Shown here one piece after another: positions 56,915 to 64,000 of a stretch of 64,000 nt of DNA. The translations under genes and the position numbers were made by a program. The notes below the pieces were generated by a model that was given only the letters and a program-made list of their open reading frames with translations, ran no database searches and had not been told where the DNA came from. Within the stretch, counting starts at the first letter, position 1, and the number at the start of each line of letters is the position of its first letter. Origin of the DNA: Gemmatimonas sp. (GTDB lineage: Bacteria; Gemmatimonadota; Gemmatimonadetes; Gemmatimonadales; Gemmatimonadaceae). The stretch lies in NCBI RefSeq assembly GCF_031426495.1, contig NZ_JANPLK010000040.1, positions 124,001 to 188,000 on the forward strand, read 5' to 3'.

Positions 56915-56969
56915 GGTGCGCTCAGCGCCGAACGGCAGCGTCCAAACCACCAGAACAACCCCTACAGCC

Positions 56970-58013
56970 ATGGCGCTCTTCGGCCGAAAGAAAATCACCG
57001 TCGGACTCGATGTCGGTTCTGGTCTTGTGAAGGCAGTGGTCATCGACCACAGCGGACCCACGCCGGAGCTCGTCAAAGTCGTCATCACGCCGCTCAACGA
57101 CACGGCAATTGTCGAAGGCGAAGTGATGGATCACGGCATCGTCGCCGATGCGATCCGCCAGACGCTCGAAGCGACCGGCGTGAAGACGAAGAGTCTCGTG
57201 GCGGCCGTGGGCGGACGCGACGTGATTGTCAAGAAGATCTCGATCGAGCGGGTGAAGGAAGCGCAGGCGCGTGAGCTGATGCGGTGGGAAGCTGAACAGC
57301 ACGTGCCGTTCGACATGGACTCCGTCGAACTCGACTTCCAGGTGCTCGATCCGGACGGTGACGGTCTCGACATGAGCGTGCTGCTCGTCGCGGCGAAGCG
57401 CGATCTGGTGGAAGCGAAGCGACATCTCCTCGAGGATGCCGGGTTTCCGCCCTCGGTAATCGATGTCGACGCCTTCGCCCTGCACAATGCGTTCGAAGCG
57501 AATCATCCCGATGCCATGAACGGCACGGTCGCGCTGCTCAACATCGGTAACGAGCAGACGAACCTCAACATCCTCGACGAGGGCGTGCCCATTCTGACGC
57601 GTGATCTCGGCGTCGGCACGCGTCGCTTCCGCGAGGATGTGCAGCGCGAGCACGGCATCAGCGGGGAAGAGGCCGAAGACATGCTGCGCGGCTTCGATCG
57701 CTCGGCCTTGCTCGACGGTACCATCGCCATGCGCGGCGAAGAACTGGCGGTCGGCCTCGAGCGCGCGGCCACATTCCTCGCGTCATCGTCACGCAACTTC
57801 GGCCAGATCCGCGCGGTGTACGCGTGCGGCGGTGGGTCGCGCGTGCCGGGCCTGCTGGCGTGGCTGTCCGATCGCCTGCGCATTCCGGTTCAGCCGGCCA
57901 ACGCTCTCGCCCGCATCACCGTGCGTGAGGGCGCGTTGGAGTTCCTGTCCACCGATGAAGTCGCCCCGCTGCTGATGCTGCCGGTGGGACTCGCGCTCCG
58001 CGCCGCGGCCTGA
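56970..58013 (+). CDS. pilM: PilM: cytoplasmic actin-like pilus alignment protein
   Basis: The 347-residue protein is an FtsA/actin-like ATPase. It begins FGRKKITVGLDVGSGLVKAVVID (phosphate-1 loop), contains VALLNIGNEQTNLNIL (phosphate-2) and VYACGGGSRVPGLLAWLSDRL (adenosine) motifs. It binds the INLLP N-terminus of PilN to link the cytoplasmic ring to the outer parts. A DPDGDGLD loop at residues 127-134 resembles a calcium-binding DxDxDG loop and is not a usual PilM feature. The ATG at 56970 is the family start; the frame upstream to 56877 is not needed. First gene of the alignment operon pilMNOPQ. Confidence 0.95.
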   Translation: MALFGRKKITVGLDVGSGLVKAVVIDHSGPTPELVKVVITPLNDTAIVEGEVMDHGIVADAIRQTLEATGVKTKSLVAAVGGRDVIVKKISIERVKEAQARELMRWEAEQHVPFDMDSVELDFQVLDPDGDGLDMSVLLVAAKRDLVEAKRHLLEDAGFPPSVIDVDAFALHNAFEANHPDAMNGTVALLNIGNEQTNLNILDEGVPILTRDLGVGTRRFREDVQREHGISGEEAEDMLRGFDRSALLDGTIAMRGEELAVGLERAATFLASSSRNFGQIRAVYACGGGSRVPGLLAWLSDRLRIPVQPANALARITVREGALEFLSTDEVAPLLMLPVGLALRAAA

Positions 58014-58024
58014 GGAATCCGACC

Positions 58025-58780
58025 ATGATGCTCCAAATCAATCTCCTCCCGGGCTCGAAGAAGACATCGCGCGGTGTCGGCAGTCTCGCCGGCTCGCTCG
58101 GGTCCATCGGTGCGTCGGTGCGCGATCCGTGGCTCGTGGGCGCGGCCGGTGCCGTCGTCGTCGCCTTCGCTGCCGTCGGTCTCCTGTTCACCGCGCAGAA
58201 CGCGCGCGCCGGCGAAGTCACGGAGAAGCTCGATCGCGCGGTGCGCGATTCGACGCGCTACTCCAAGGTGCTCGACGCGCGCCGCAAGCTCACCGCCGAG
58301 CGTGACTCGGTGCAGCGTCAGCTGCAGATCATCCGCACGATCGACGAGAACCGCTACAACTGGGCGCACATTCTCGATGAGATCAGCCGCGCGCTGCCGG
58401 CCTACACGTGGCTGACCACGCTCGAGCAGACGAGCAAGGCGCCGCTGCCGCCCGGCGCCGACACGCTCGCCGGGGTCACCACACCGGTGCCGGCCACGGC
58501 AGCCGCGAAGGCGAAGAAGGCGGCGGTGGTGCAGGACACCATCGAGGTCCATCCGCCGCTCACCTTCCGCGTTGTCGGACAGACGGTCGACATCCAAGCG
58601 CTCACGATGTTCATGCGGCAGATGGAGAGTTCGCCGTTCATCCAGCGGGTCTCGCTGAGCAAGTCGGAGATCGTCATCGTCGAAGGCAAGGATGTAACGC
58701 AGTTCGAATTGTCGGCGGAGTACGAAGTGCCGCCTCCGGGTGTGGTGCGGACCTCGCCCCTCGTCGTTCCCGTGCGCTGA
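58025..58780 (+). CDS. pilN: PilN: inner-membrane pilus alignment protein
   Basis: The 251-residue protein carries the diagnostic INLLPG N-terminal motif that PilM binds, then one membrane helix (PWLVGAAGAVVVAFAAVGLLF), a periplasmic coiled coil (EKLDRAVRDSTRYSKVLDARRKLTAERDSVQRQL) and a ferredoxin-like domain near the C-terminus. A Pro/Ala/Lys-rich linker (VPATAAAKAKKAA) separates parts of the latter. It pairs with PilO. Starts 11 bases after pilM. Confidence 0.94.
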   Translation: MMLQINLLPGSKKTSRGVGSLAGSLGSIGASVRDPWLVGAAGAVVVAFAAVGLLFTAQNARAGEVTEKLDRAVRDSTRYSKVLDARRKLTAERDSVQRQLQIIRTIDENRYNWAHILDEISRALPAYTWLTTLEQTSKAPLPPGADTLAGVTTPVPATAAAKAKKAAVVQDTIEVHPPLTFRVVGQTVDIQALTMFMRQMESSPFIQRVSLSKSEIVIVEGKDVTQFELSAEYEVPPPGVVRTSPLVVPVR

Positions 58781-58792
58781 CCCGAGATAACA

Positions 58793-59416
58793 ATGGCACT
58801 CCTTCCTCAGACCCAGCGCGATCAGATCAAGCTGCTGATCGGCTTCGCGGCCCTCGCCCTCGCCGCGGCGTACTACATCTATCCGTATGCCGCCCGCGAA
58901 GAGCAGCTCGCGTCCGACATCACCCGCGTCGCGGAGCTCGAAGACGCCAATCAGCGCGCTGCGCGCGAGTTCGCGTCGGGCAGCATCGAGAACCTGCGTG
59001 TCCAGGCGGCGGAGAATCGTTCCGCGCTGCTGGTCATGCGACGCCTCGTGCCCACTGGCAACGAAGTGCCGGCGCTTCTCGAAGAGGTCAGCACGGCGGC
59101 CCGCCGCGCCGGTCTCGACGTCGGCGGCGTGACGCCCGAGCCGGTCATCCTCGGTGAGCGCTTCGATACGTACCGCTACACCGTCACCATCATCGGTGGC
59201 TACCACCAGTTCGGCGAGTTCCTCGCCAACGTCGGTTCGCTGGCGCGCATCGTGGCGCCGGTGAACTTCTCGATCGTCGCCGGCTCGGGCGCCAACGCCC
59301 CGCGCAACGCGATCAAGACGTCGGAAAAGGGCGCGCTCGCCTCCACGATCACGCTGCAGACCTACGTCGAGAAGACGACGCCGGCCAAGCCCGCCGCCAA
59401 GGAGCGTTCGTCATGA
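58793..59416 (+). CDS. pilO: PilO: inner-membrane pilus alignment protein
   Basis: The 207-residue protein has a short cytoplasmic N-terminus (MALLPQTQRDQIK), one membrane helix (LLIGFAALALAAAYYIYPY), a coiled coil (EEQLASDITRVAELEDANQ) and a periplasmic ferredoxin-like domain (YRYTVTIIGGYHQFGEFLANVGSLARIV). This is the standard PilO plan; it dimerises with PilN. Its stop codon overlaps the pilP start (ATGA). Confidence 0.93.
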   Translation: MALLPQTQRDQIKLLIGFAALALAAAYYIYPYAAREEQLASDITRVAELEDANQRAAREFASGSIENLRVQAAENRSALLVMRRLVPTGNEVPALLEEVSTAARRAGLDVGGVTPEPVILGERFDTYRYTVTIIGGYHQFGEFLANVGSLARIVAPVNFSIVAGSGANAPRNAIKTSEKGALASTITLQTYVEKTTPAKPAAKERSS

Positions 59417-59922
59417 AGCGCCTCACCATTGTCGTCGCCACGCTCGCGCTCAGTGCTGCCGCGCTGACCGCCGATGCGCAGCAGTCGGTTCGCCCCACCC
59501 CGGCCCGCACCGTGTCCGGCGAGTCCGCCGGCACCGTCGGGCCCAGTGCCTCGCCGAAGAAGACGGCGGGCATGCCGACCGAGATCACGCTGCAGCGCGA
59601 AACCTTCGCGTATAGCGGTGGCGGACGGCGCGATCCCTACAAGTCGCTCATGAGCAGCAGTGATGTGCGTCCGCTGCTCAGCGATCTGCGTCTCACCGCC
59701 GTGGCGTTCGACCCCGTCGGCGCCGGCAGCAACTCGGTCGCCATCCTGCGCGACACGTATTCGAAGCAGCAGTACCGCGTGCGCGTCGGTCAGCAGCTCG
59801 GACGGCTGCGCGTATCCGCCATTCGACAGAAAGCCGTGCAGTTCACCATCGAAGAATTCGGATTTAACCGGCAGGAAACGCTGCCACTCAGCAGCGACAC
59901 GACGAAAGTGAGGAACCCATGA
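59413..59922 (+). CDS. pilP: PilP-like periplasmic pilus protein
   Basis: A 169-residue protein with a Sec signal (VVATLALSAAALTADAQQ) and no lipobox cysteine, whereas most PilP are lipoproteins. A disordered linker is followed by the HR-like beta-domain: GGGRRDPYKSLMSS, then LRLTAVAFDPVGAGSNSVAILRD and RVRVGQQLGRLRVSAIRQKAVQFTIEE. The DPF-like R-R-D-P-Y start is typical. It joins PilNO to the PilQ secretin. Overlaps both neighbours by 4 bases. Confidence 0.88.
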   Translation: MKRLTIVVATLALSAAALTADAQQSVRPTPARTVSGESAGTVGPSASPKKTAGMPTEITLQRETFAYSGGGRRDPYKSLMSSSDVRPLLSDLRLTAVAFDPVGAGSNSVAILRDTYSKQQYRVRVGQQLGRLRVSAIRQKAVQFTIEEFGFNRQETLPLSSDTTKVRNP

Positions 59923-62168
59923 TGGGACCGACGACCGTTGCAGTGATCTCCGCGCTCCTGGCCCCCGGCGCGCTCGCGCTGGCCCACGTGAACGCCCCCG
60001 CAGATGGATATGCGGGATACACTGCCCCCTCGGCCCATGTGGCCATCACCTCACCAACTGACGTGCCGACGCGTGGACGCGTCCTCGGCATCGCCGTCGC
60101 CCCGGCGTCGGCGGGTGCCGACATCGTCCTCGCCATCGATTCGAGCGTCACGCTCAAGCACTTCACGCTCGATAATCCGTCCCGCATCGTCGTGGATCTC
60201 GGTGGCGCAAATCTGGCCATTCGCTCCAACTACGACGGTAAAGCTCGTGGGCCGGTGCGCAACCTGCGCCTGTCGCAGTACCGCGCCGATACCGTCCGCC
60301 TGGTCATCGATCTGGACGGCTCGCGCAGTTACACCGTCGTCCGCGAAGGCGGCTCGGTGCGCATTGCCTTGAGCGCACCGGCCGTCGCGTTCGCTCGCTG
60401 GGGTTCCAACAACATCGGCGGCGAGTTGTCGTCGCAGGTCGCGGCCGGACGCCTCGAGCATCCGGCACCTTCGGCCGCGGTCGTCGCGCCGGTGGCCGCG
60501 CCGGTCGAGGCCAAGCCGATTGAAGCCAAGCCGGTCGAGGTCAAGCCGGTGGAAGTGAAGCAGGTCGAGACGCCCATCGTGAAGGCCGGCCCACAGCCGG
60601 TGGTGCTCGATGATCACTCAGGCGATCCGCTTACGGCCCGCACGCCGGCGACGGTCTCGTCGATGGCCGCCGCGCGCCGGCAGCAGCAGAAGCCGCGCAT
60701 CACGGTCAGCTACGATGGCACGAACATCCGCGACGTGATTGCCGCCTTCGCCACCTTCTCAGGACGCACGATCGTCGTCGGCAAGGATGTGTCGGGAGAC
60801 GTCACTGCCGATATCGCCGACAAGCCGTGGGACGTTGCCCTCCAGGCCATCCTGCAGGCGCAGGGGCTCGCCGCCACCGAAGATGCCAGCGGCATCATCA
60901 CGGTCGATAGCTACCGCAATCTCGCCACGAATCAGGCCCTCGAGCCGCTTGTGACGCAGATCGTCGACATCAATTACTCGAAGGCTGCAGTGCTGCGCGG
61001 TACCGTGCAGCAGCTGCTCGCCCGTGATTGTACCGGATTGACCACGATGGCCACTGGCCGTGACATGGGCATGCCGATGAATCAAGGTGGCGGTGGCAGC
61101 GGTGGTCAGCAAGATCAGACCGCCGGTCAGGGCTGCGTCGTTCGCGGCTCGGTGGCTGCCGACAGCGCGACCAACAAACTGATCATCACCGAAGTGCCGT
61201 CGCGTTTGCCGGAAATCGTGGCTCGCGTTCAGCAGCTCGACGTCCGCACGCCGCAGGTCGCGATCAAGGCGAAAATCATCTTCGTGAATCGCACCGGCAT
61301 TACGGACATCGGACTCGCCTACGATCTGGGCACCGGGAACAAGCAGTTCTTCCAGCAGCTCGTGCCGCGCATCGATCCGAACACGCTGACCGCGGTTGAT
61401 ACCGACGGCGACGGCGTGCCGGATGCGACCGGTGGTGGCAAGGCCTACGAAGGACCGGCCCGTATCGCGCTCGGCGGCAATGCCCTCGCCGGTATCGCCA
61501 ACGCGAACAACGCCATTAAGCCGAACGCGCTCAATCTGATCTACAGCACGGCACTCGGTCGCTATCAGCTCACTGCGTTCCTCAACGCGCTGCAGACCTC
61601 GTCGCTGGCTGATGTGCAGTCGGAGCCCAGCATCACGATCCTGAACAATCGCAGCGCCGAGATCTTCGTTGGACAGGAAATCCCGATCCGCGTGATCGAC
61701 GCGAGCTCGGGTGGCGGCGGTCAGGGCGGTGGCGGCGGTGGCGGCGGTGGTGGCGGCGGACAGGGCCAGCCCAACGCGGCGGCGTTCTTCCCCCGCGCCA
61801 CGGTATCGAAGGAAGAAGCCGGTATCAAGCTCTCCGTGACCCCGCAGATCACCAACAATCGCATGGTGCTCCTCAACATCAAGGCGGAGAACTCGAGTGC
61901 GGAAATCGCGGCCACCGACGTGGGCGTGATCTTCAACCGCCAGCGTGCCGAATCGCAGGTGCTCGTGGCGGATGGCGAGGCGGCCGTGATCGGCGGCCTG
62001 ACCGTCACCGAGACCAACCGCTTCCGCAGTGGCATTCCGATTCTCATGAATCTCCCGTTCGTCGGTCGCTTGTTCTCGCAGAACTCCAAGAACGAAACGA
62101 AGCGCGACCTGCTCATCCTGGTGACCCCGCACATCCTGGATGATGGCGCGATCCCGCCGAGCCGCTGA
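59919..62168 (+). CDS. pilQ: PilQ: type IV pilus outer-membrane secretin
   Basis: The 749-residue secretin starts at an ATG overlapping the pilP stop. Order: signal peptide, AMIN domain (~35-150), a Pro/Lys/Val repeat linker (EAKPIEAKPVEVKPVEVK), the secretin N0/STN domain (~245-335), an N1 domain with a Gly/Gln/His insertion (MNQGGGGSGGQQD), and the secretin channel with EIFVGQEIPIRV and LLILVTPHIL. It is interrupted by two unusual insertions: DTDGDGVPD at residue 494, like a calcium-binding loop, and a run of ~12 glycines near 598-614 inside the secretin domain. It forms the ring through which the pilus leaves. Confidence 0.95.
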   Translation: MMGPTTVAVISALLAPGALALAHVNAPADGYAGYTAPSAHVAITSPTDVPTRGRVLGIAVAPASAGADIVLAIDSSVTLKHFTLDNPSRIVVDLGGANLAIRSNYDGKARGPVRNLRLSQYRADTVRLVIDLDGSRSYTVVREGGSVRIALSAPAVAFARWGSNNIGGELSSQVAAGRLEHPAPSAAVVAPVAAPVEAKPIEAKPVEVKPVEVKQVETPIVKAGPQPVVLDDHSGDPLTARTPATVSSMAAARRQQQKPRITVSYDGTNIRDVIAAFATFSGRTIVVGKDVSGDVTADIADKPWDVALQAILQAQGLAATEDASGIITVDSYRNLATNQALEPLVTQIVDINYSKAAVLRGTVQQLLARDCTGLTTMATGRDMGMPMNQGGGGSGGQQDQTAGQGCVVRGSVAADSATNKLIITEVPSRLPEIVARVQQLDVRTPQVAIKAKIIFVNRTGITDIGLAYDLGTGNKQFFQQLVPRIDPNTLTAVDTDGDGVPDATGGGKAYEGPARIALGGNALAGIANANNAIKPNALNLIYSTALGRYQLTAFLNALQTSSLADVQSEPSITILNNRSAEIFVGQEIPIRVIDASSGGGGQGGGGGGGGGGGGQGQPNAAAFFPRATVSKEEAGIKLSVTPQITNNRMVLLNIKAENSSAEIAATDVGVIFNRQRAESQVLVADGEAAVIGGLTVTETNRFRSGIPILMNLPFVGRLFSQNSKNETKRDLLILVTPHILDDGAIPPSR

Positions 62169-62190
62169 CGCAACGAGGACTCACATACTC

Positions 62191-64000
62191 ATGTTTGATT
62201 TCATCGCCGGCCGCAGTTCGCTGCGGCCCACACGTCGCACCGCACGACCACTTGCCCTCGCGGCAGTAGTCGCACTGACCGCCCTTGGCGCGTGCAGCGG
62301 TGACGAAGTGATCGATCCGCCATTCCGCGACACGATCGTGCCGCGTGTCCAGGTGGCGAAGGGAAACACGGTCGCGGACACGATGCTGTCCATGACCGTG
62401 AACGCGACGGACAACATCGGCCTGAAGCGCGTGCGCGTGCTCCTGGCCGGCGGCATCAGCGCCACCTACGATACCGTCATGACGAGCGCCGTGACCTCGC
62501 TCACCGTGAACGTCAACATCAGGGTGCCGAACAATGCTCCGCTCGGCGCCACCGTCAATGCACGGGCGGTCGCGATCGACGGCGCCGGCAACGTCTCGGA
62601 TACGTCGCGTGTGGCGCTCACCGTCGGCAATCTCGAGCCGCCCCAAGCGGTCGTGACCAGCCCGGTCACCGGATCGCCGGTTGTGAGCGGCAAGTCGCTC
62701 GTGATCTCGTTCTCCGGCAAGGCGCGCTACAAAGTACGCACGCTTGGTTACGAAATCACCGGCGCGTACAACGTGAAGGACTCCGCGTCGTTCGGCAATC
62801 CGCTCAAGGACTCGGTCGCCGTCCTCGACACGCTCGTCGTGCCGGATACCGTGAAGGGTCAGATCATCACCGTGACGCCGTTCGTGACCGACTCGCTCAA
62901 CCAGCGCGTGCTGGGTACCGCCGTGCAGTACGCGGTGCAGAGTCCGGCAAATGCGACCACGGTTCCGATTGTCCGCACGGGTGTTGCCTCGCGCCTCGAA
63001 GTGCAGGACACGATCTTCGTAGAAGCCACCGACCCCGTCGGTATCTCGGTGCTCGGCTACGAAGTGCGCGGTCTCACCGGCCAGCTCATCGTCGCCGACT
63101 CCGTGACCTCGACTGGTGGTTTCTCGACATTGGTTCGCACCTTTCGCTCCCGGGTGCCAGTCACGGTGTTCCCGACGCTTGTCACGGTCACGGGCTTTGC
63201 CCGGAACGCGAATGGTCGTCGTGACGTCGCCCGCTTCACCTCGGGTGCGCTGCGCCTCGATACGGTGTCGGTGGTCGCCGGCTACACGAGTCCGCTGCCG
63301 AGCGGTGGACAGGTCGCCGATGCCTTCTACTTCCCGCGCACCGATCGGATCTATCTGTCGAACATCGAGCGTAACTGGCTCGAGGTCTACAACCTGGCCG
63401 ACTCGACGTTCCGCACGCCGATCGCCGTGGGCTCGCGTCCGTGGGGCATCGCGCCTTGGCCGCGCAACCGTGACGGCGTCATGGCCGACACGCTGCTCGT
63501 CGCCAATTCCGGCGGTACGAACCTCAGCTACGTCGACTTGAGAACCGGCACGACCGGACGCGAAGTGTTTCGCTATGCACTGCCGAACATCGTGGCGTAC
63601 AGCATCACCACCGTACGTTCCGAGGCCACCGATGCGCCGATGACGCAGCGCACGGTGTACGACTTCAGCGATCGTCCGCAGTACATCGCGGCGACCTGCG
63701 ACGGCGCCAACACGCCCGGTGCGCCTTGCAAGGATGTGATCGCGGTGTACTCCACCACGCCCACGCCCGGCCAGTCGGTCCCGTTCCCGAACCAGGGTAC
63801 GATTCGCTGGGAGAACCTGACGAAGCGCACGTCGCACTTCTTCTTCGAACAGGCCATCGGCCAATCCGTGGGACGCTCGGACACGCTCGAGATCGAGCGT
63901 TACGCCGCCGGCGGGTTCGGGAAGGACTCGATCCTTCTCCCGTACAAGCAGCGCGTCTCGAACGGCAACGGTGGCTTCTTCGACTACTCCATCGTGGTTC
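62191..64000 (+). CDS. Ig-like/beta-propeller lipoprotein after pilQ (3' end outside window)
   Basis: The frame is open from the ATG at 62191 to the end of the window, at least 603 residues. A lipoprotein signal ends in ALGAC with the acylated Cys at residue 35. The first part has repeated Ig-like beta-sandwich units of ~90 residues (VPRVQVAKGNTVADTMLSMTVNATDNIGLKRV; later EPPQAVVTSPVTGSPV; PIVRTGVASRLEVQDTIFVEATDPVG). From ~370 it becomes a propeller-like repeat (YFPRTDRIYLSNIERNWLEVYNL; MADTLLVANSGGTNLSYVDL). It follows pilQ by 22 bases and should be in the pilMNOPQ operon. A role at the outer surface, perhaps like PilY1 or a pilotin-like partner, is inference. Confidence 0.85.
   Translation, partial: MFDFIAGRSSLRPTRRTARPLALAAVVALTALGACSGDEVIDPPFRDTIVPRVQVAKGNTVADTMLSMTVNATDNIGLKRVRVLLAGGISATYDTVMTSAVTSLTVNVNIRVPNNAPLGATVNARAVAIDGAGNVSDTSRVALTVGNLEPPQAVVTSPVTGSPVVSGKSLVISFSGKARYKVRTLGYEITGAYNVKDSASFGNPLKDSVAVLDTLVVPDTVKGQIITVTPFVTDSLNQRVLGTAVQYAVQSPANATTVPIVRTGVASRLEVQDTIFVEATDPVGISVLGYEVRGLTGQLIVADSVTSTGGFSTLVRTFRSRVPVTVFPTLVTVTGFARNANGRRDVARFTSGALRLDTVSVVAGYTSPLPSGGQVADAFYFPRTDRIYLSNIERNWLEVYNLADSTFRTPIAVGSRPWGIAPWPRNRDGVMADTLLVANSGGTNLSYVDLRTGTTGREVFRYALPNIVAYSITTVRSEATDAPMTQRTVYDFSDRPQYIAATCDGANTPGAPCKDVIAVYSTTPTPGQSVPFPNQGTIRWENLTKRTSHFFFEQAIGQSVGRSDTLEIERYAAGGFGKDSILLPYKQRVSNGNGGFFDYSIVV

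Noticed and set aside
62113..63864. Large minus-strand frame at the right end
   Set aside because: Shadow of the plus-strand lipoprotein gene, which has a signal peptide and stays open to the window end.

Overview
The window is about 64 kb of GC-rich, densely coded bacterial chromosome with no rRNA, tRNA, CRISPR array, transposase or integrase that I can see. The gene repertoire points to a diderm heterotroph: TonB-dependent receptor, outer-membrane barrel, TolC, PilQ secretin, PEP-CTERM protein, many histidine kinases, HDOD and GGDEF signalling, and a long FadE5-like acyl-CoA dehydrogenase. It looks most like the Gemmatimonadota (Gemmatimonas relatives). That assignment is inference from gene style and not from a marker gene.

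Layout. 1-11 kb: end of an amidase gene, argJ, an M1 peptidase, a HTH protein, a persulfide-dioxygenase-like MBL/rhodanese fusion, a membrane protein with a pilin-like tail, a TonB-dependent receptor and a secreted protein of unknown function. 11-17 kb: a GAF/PAS histidine kinase overlapping two response regulators (REC-HDOD and REC plus a degenerate HD-GYP), then convergent sppA. 17-31 kb: acyl-CoA dehydrogenase, diguanylate cyclase, a PEP-CTERM protein, a TPC-type (P1B-5-like) metal ATPase, a PAS/GAF kinase, DNA polymerase IV, YbaK, a DUF4198-like protein, a D-threonine-aldolase/D-serine-dehydratase-type enzyme, RidA and an OmpR-type regulator. 31-35 kb: a minus-strand run with an S4 protein, an acidic-tailed protein, a degenerate EAL-HDOD protein, a CHAD-CYTH protein and a CPXCG zinc-ribbon protein. 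35-40.4 kb: a type I secretion operon (ABC, HlyD, TolC) whose ABC subunit has a damaged Walker A motif. 41-47 kb: an outer-membrane barrel, an envelope-glycan cluster (deacetylase, two methyltransferase-like proteins), ArfB, an exported methyltransferase and a CNNM/CorC protein.

47.4-64 kb is the most coherent part, a type IV pilus locus on the plus strand. It runs pilS, pilR, one divergent pilin, three nearly identical major pilin genes, an orphan HAMP histidine kinase, three minor-pilin (I/J/K-like) genes, pilMNOPQ, and a lipoprotein gene that runs off the window. Each of the three major pilin genes has its own GG-N10-GC sigma-54 promoter upstream and its own terminator downstream. This fits control by the sigma-54 activator PilR encoded just before them. 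PilB, PilC, PilT and PilD are not in the window.

The features most worth a second look are the sigma-54-driven pilin triplet, the calcium-loop-like motifs in PilM and PilQ, the lipoprotein after pilQ, the pilin-like tail on the 6.6 kb membrane protein, the Walker-A-less type I exporter, and a ~137-bp palindromic element between the amidase gene and argJ.
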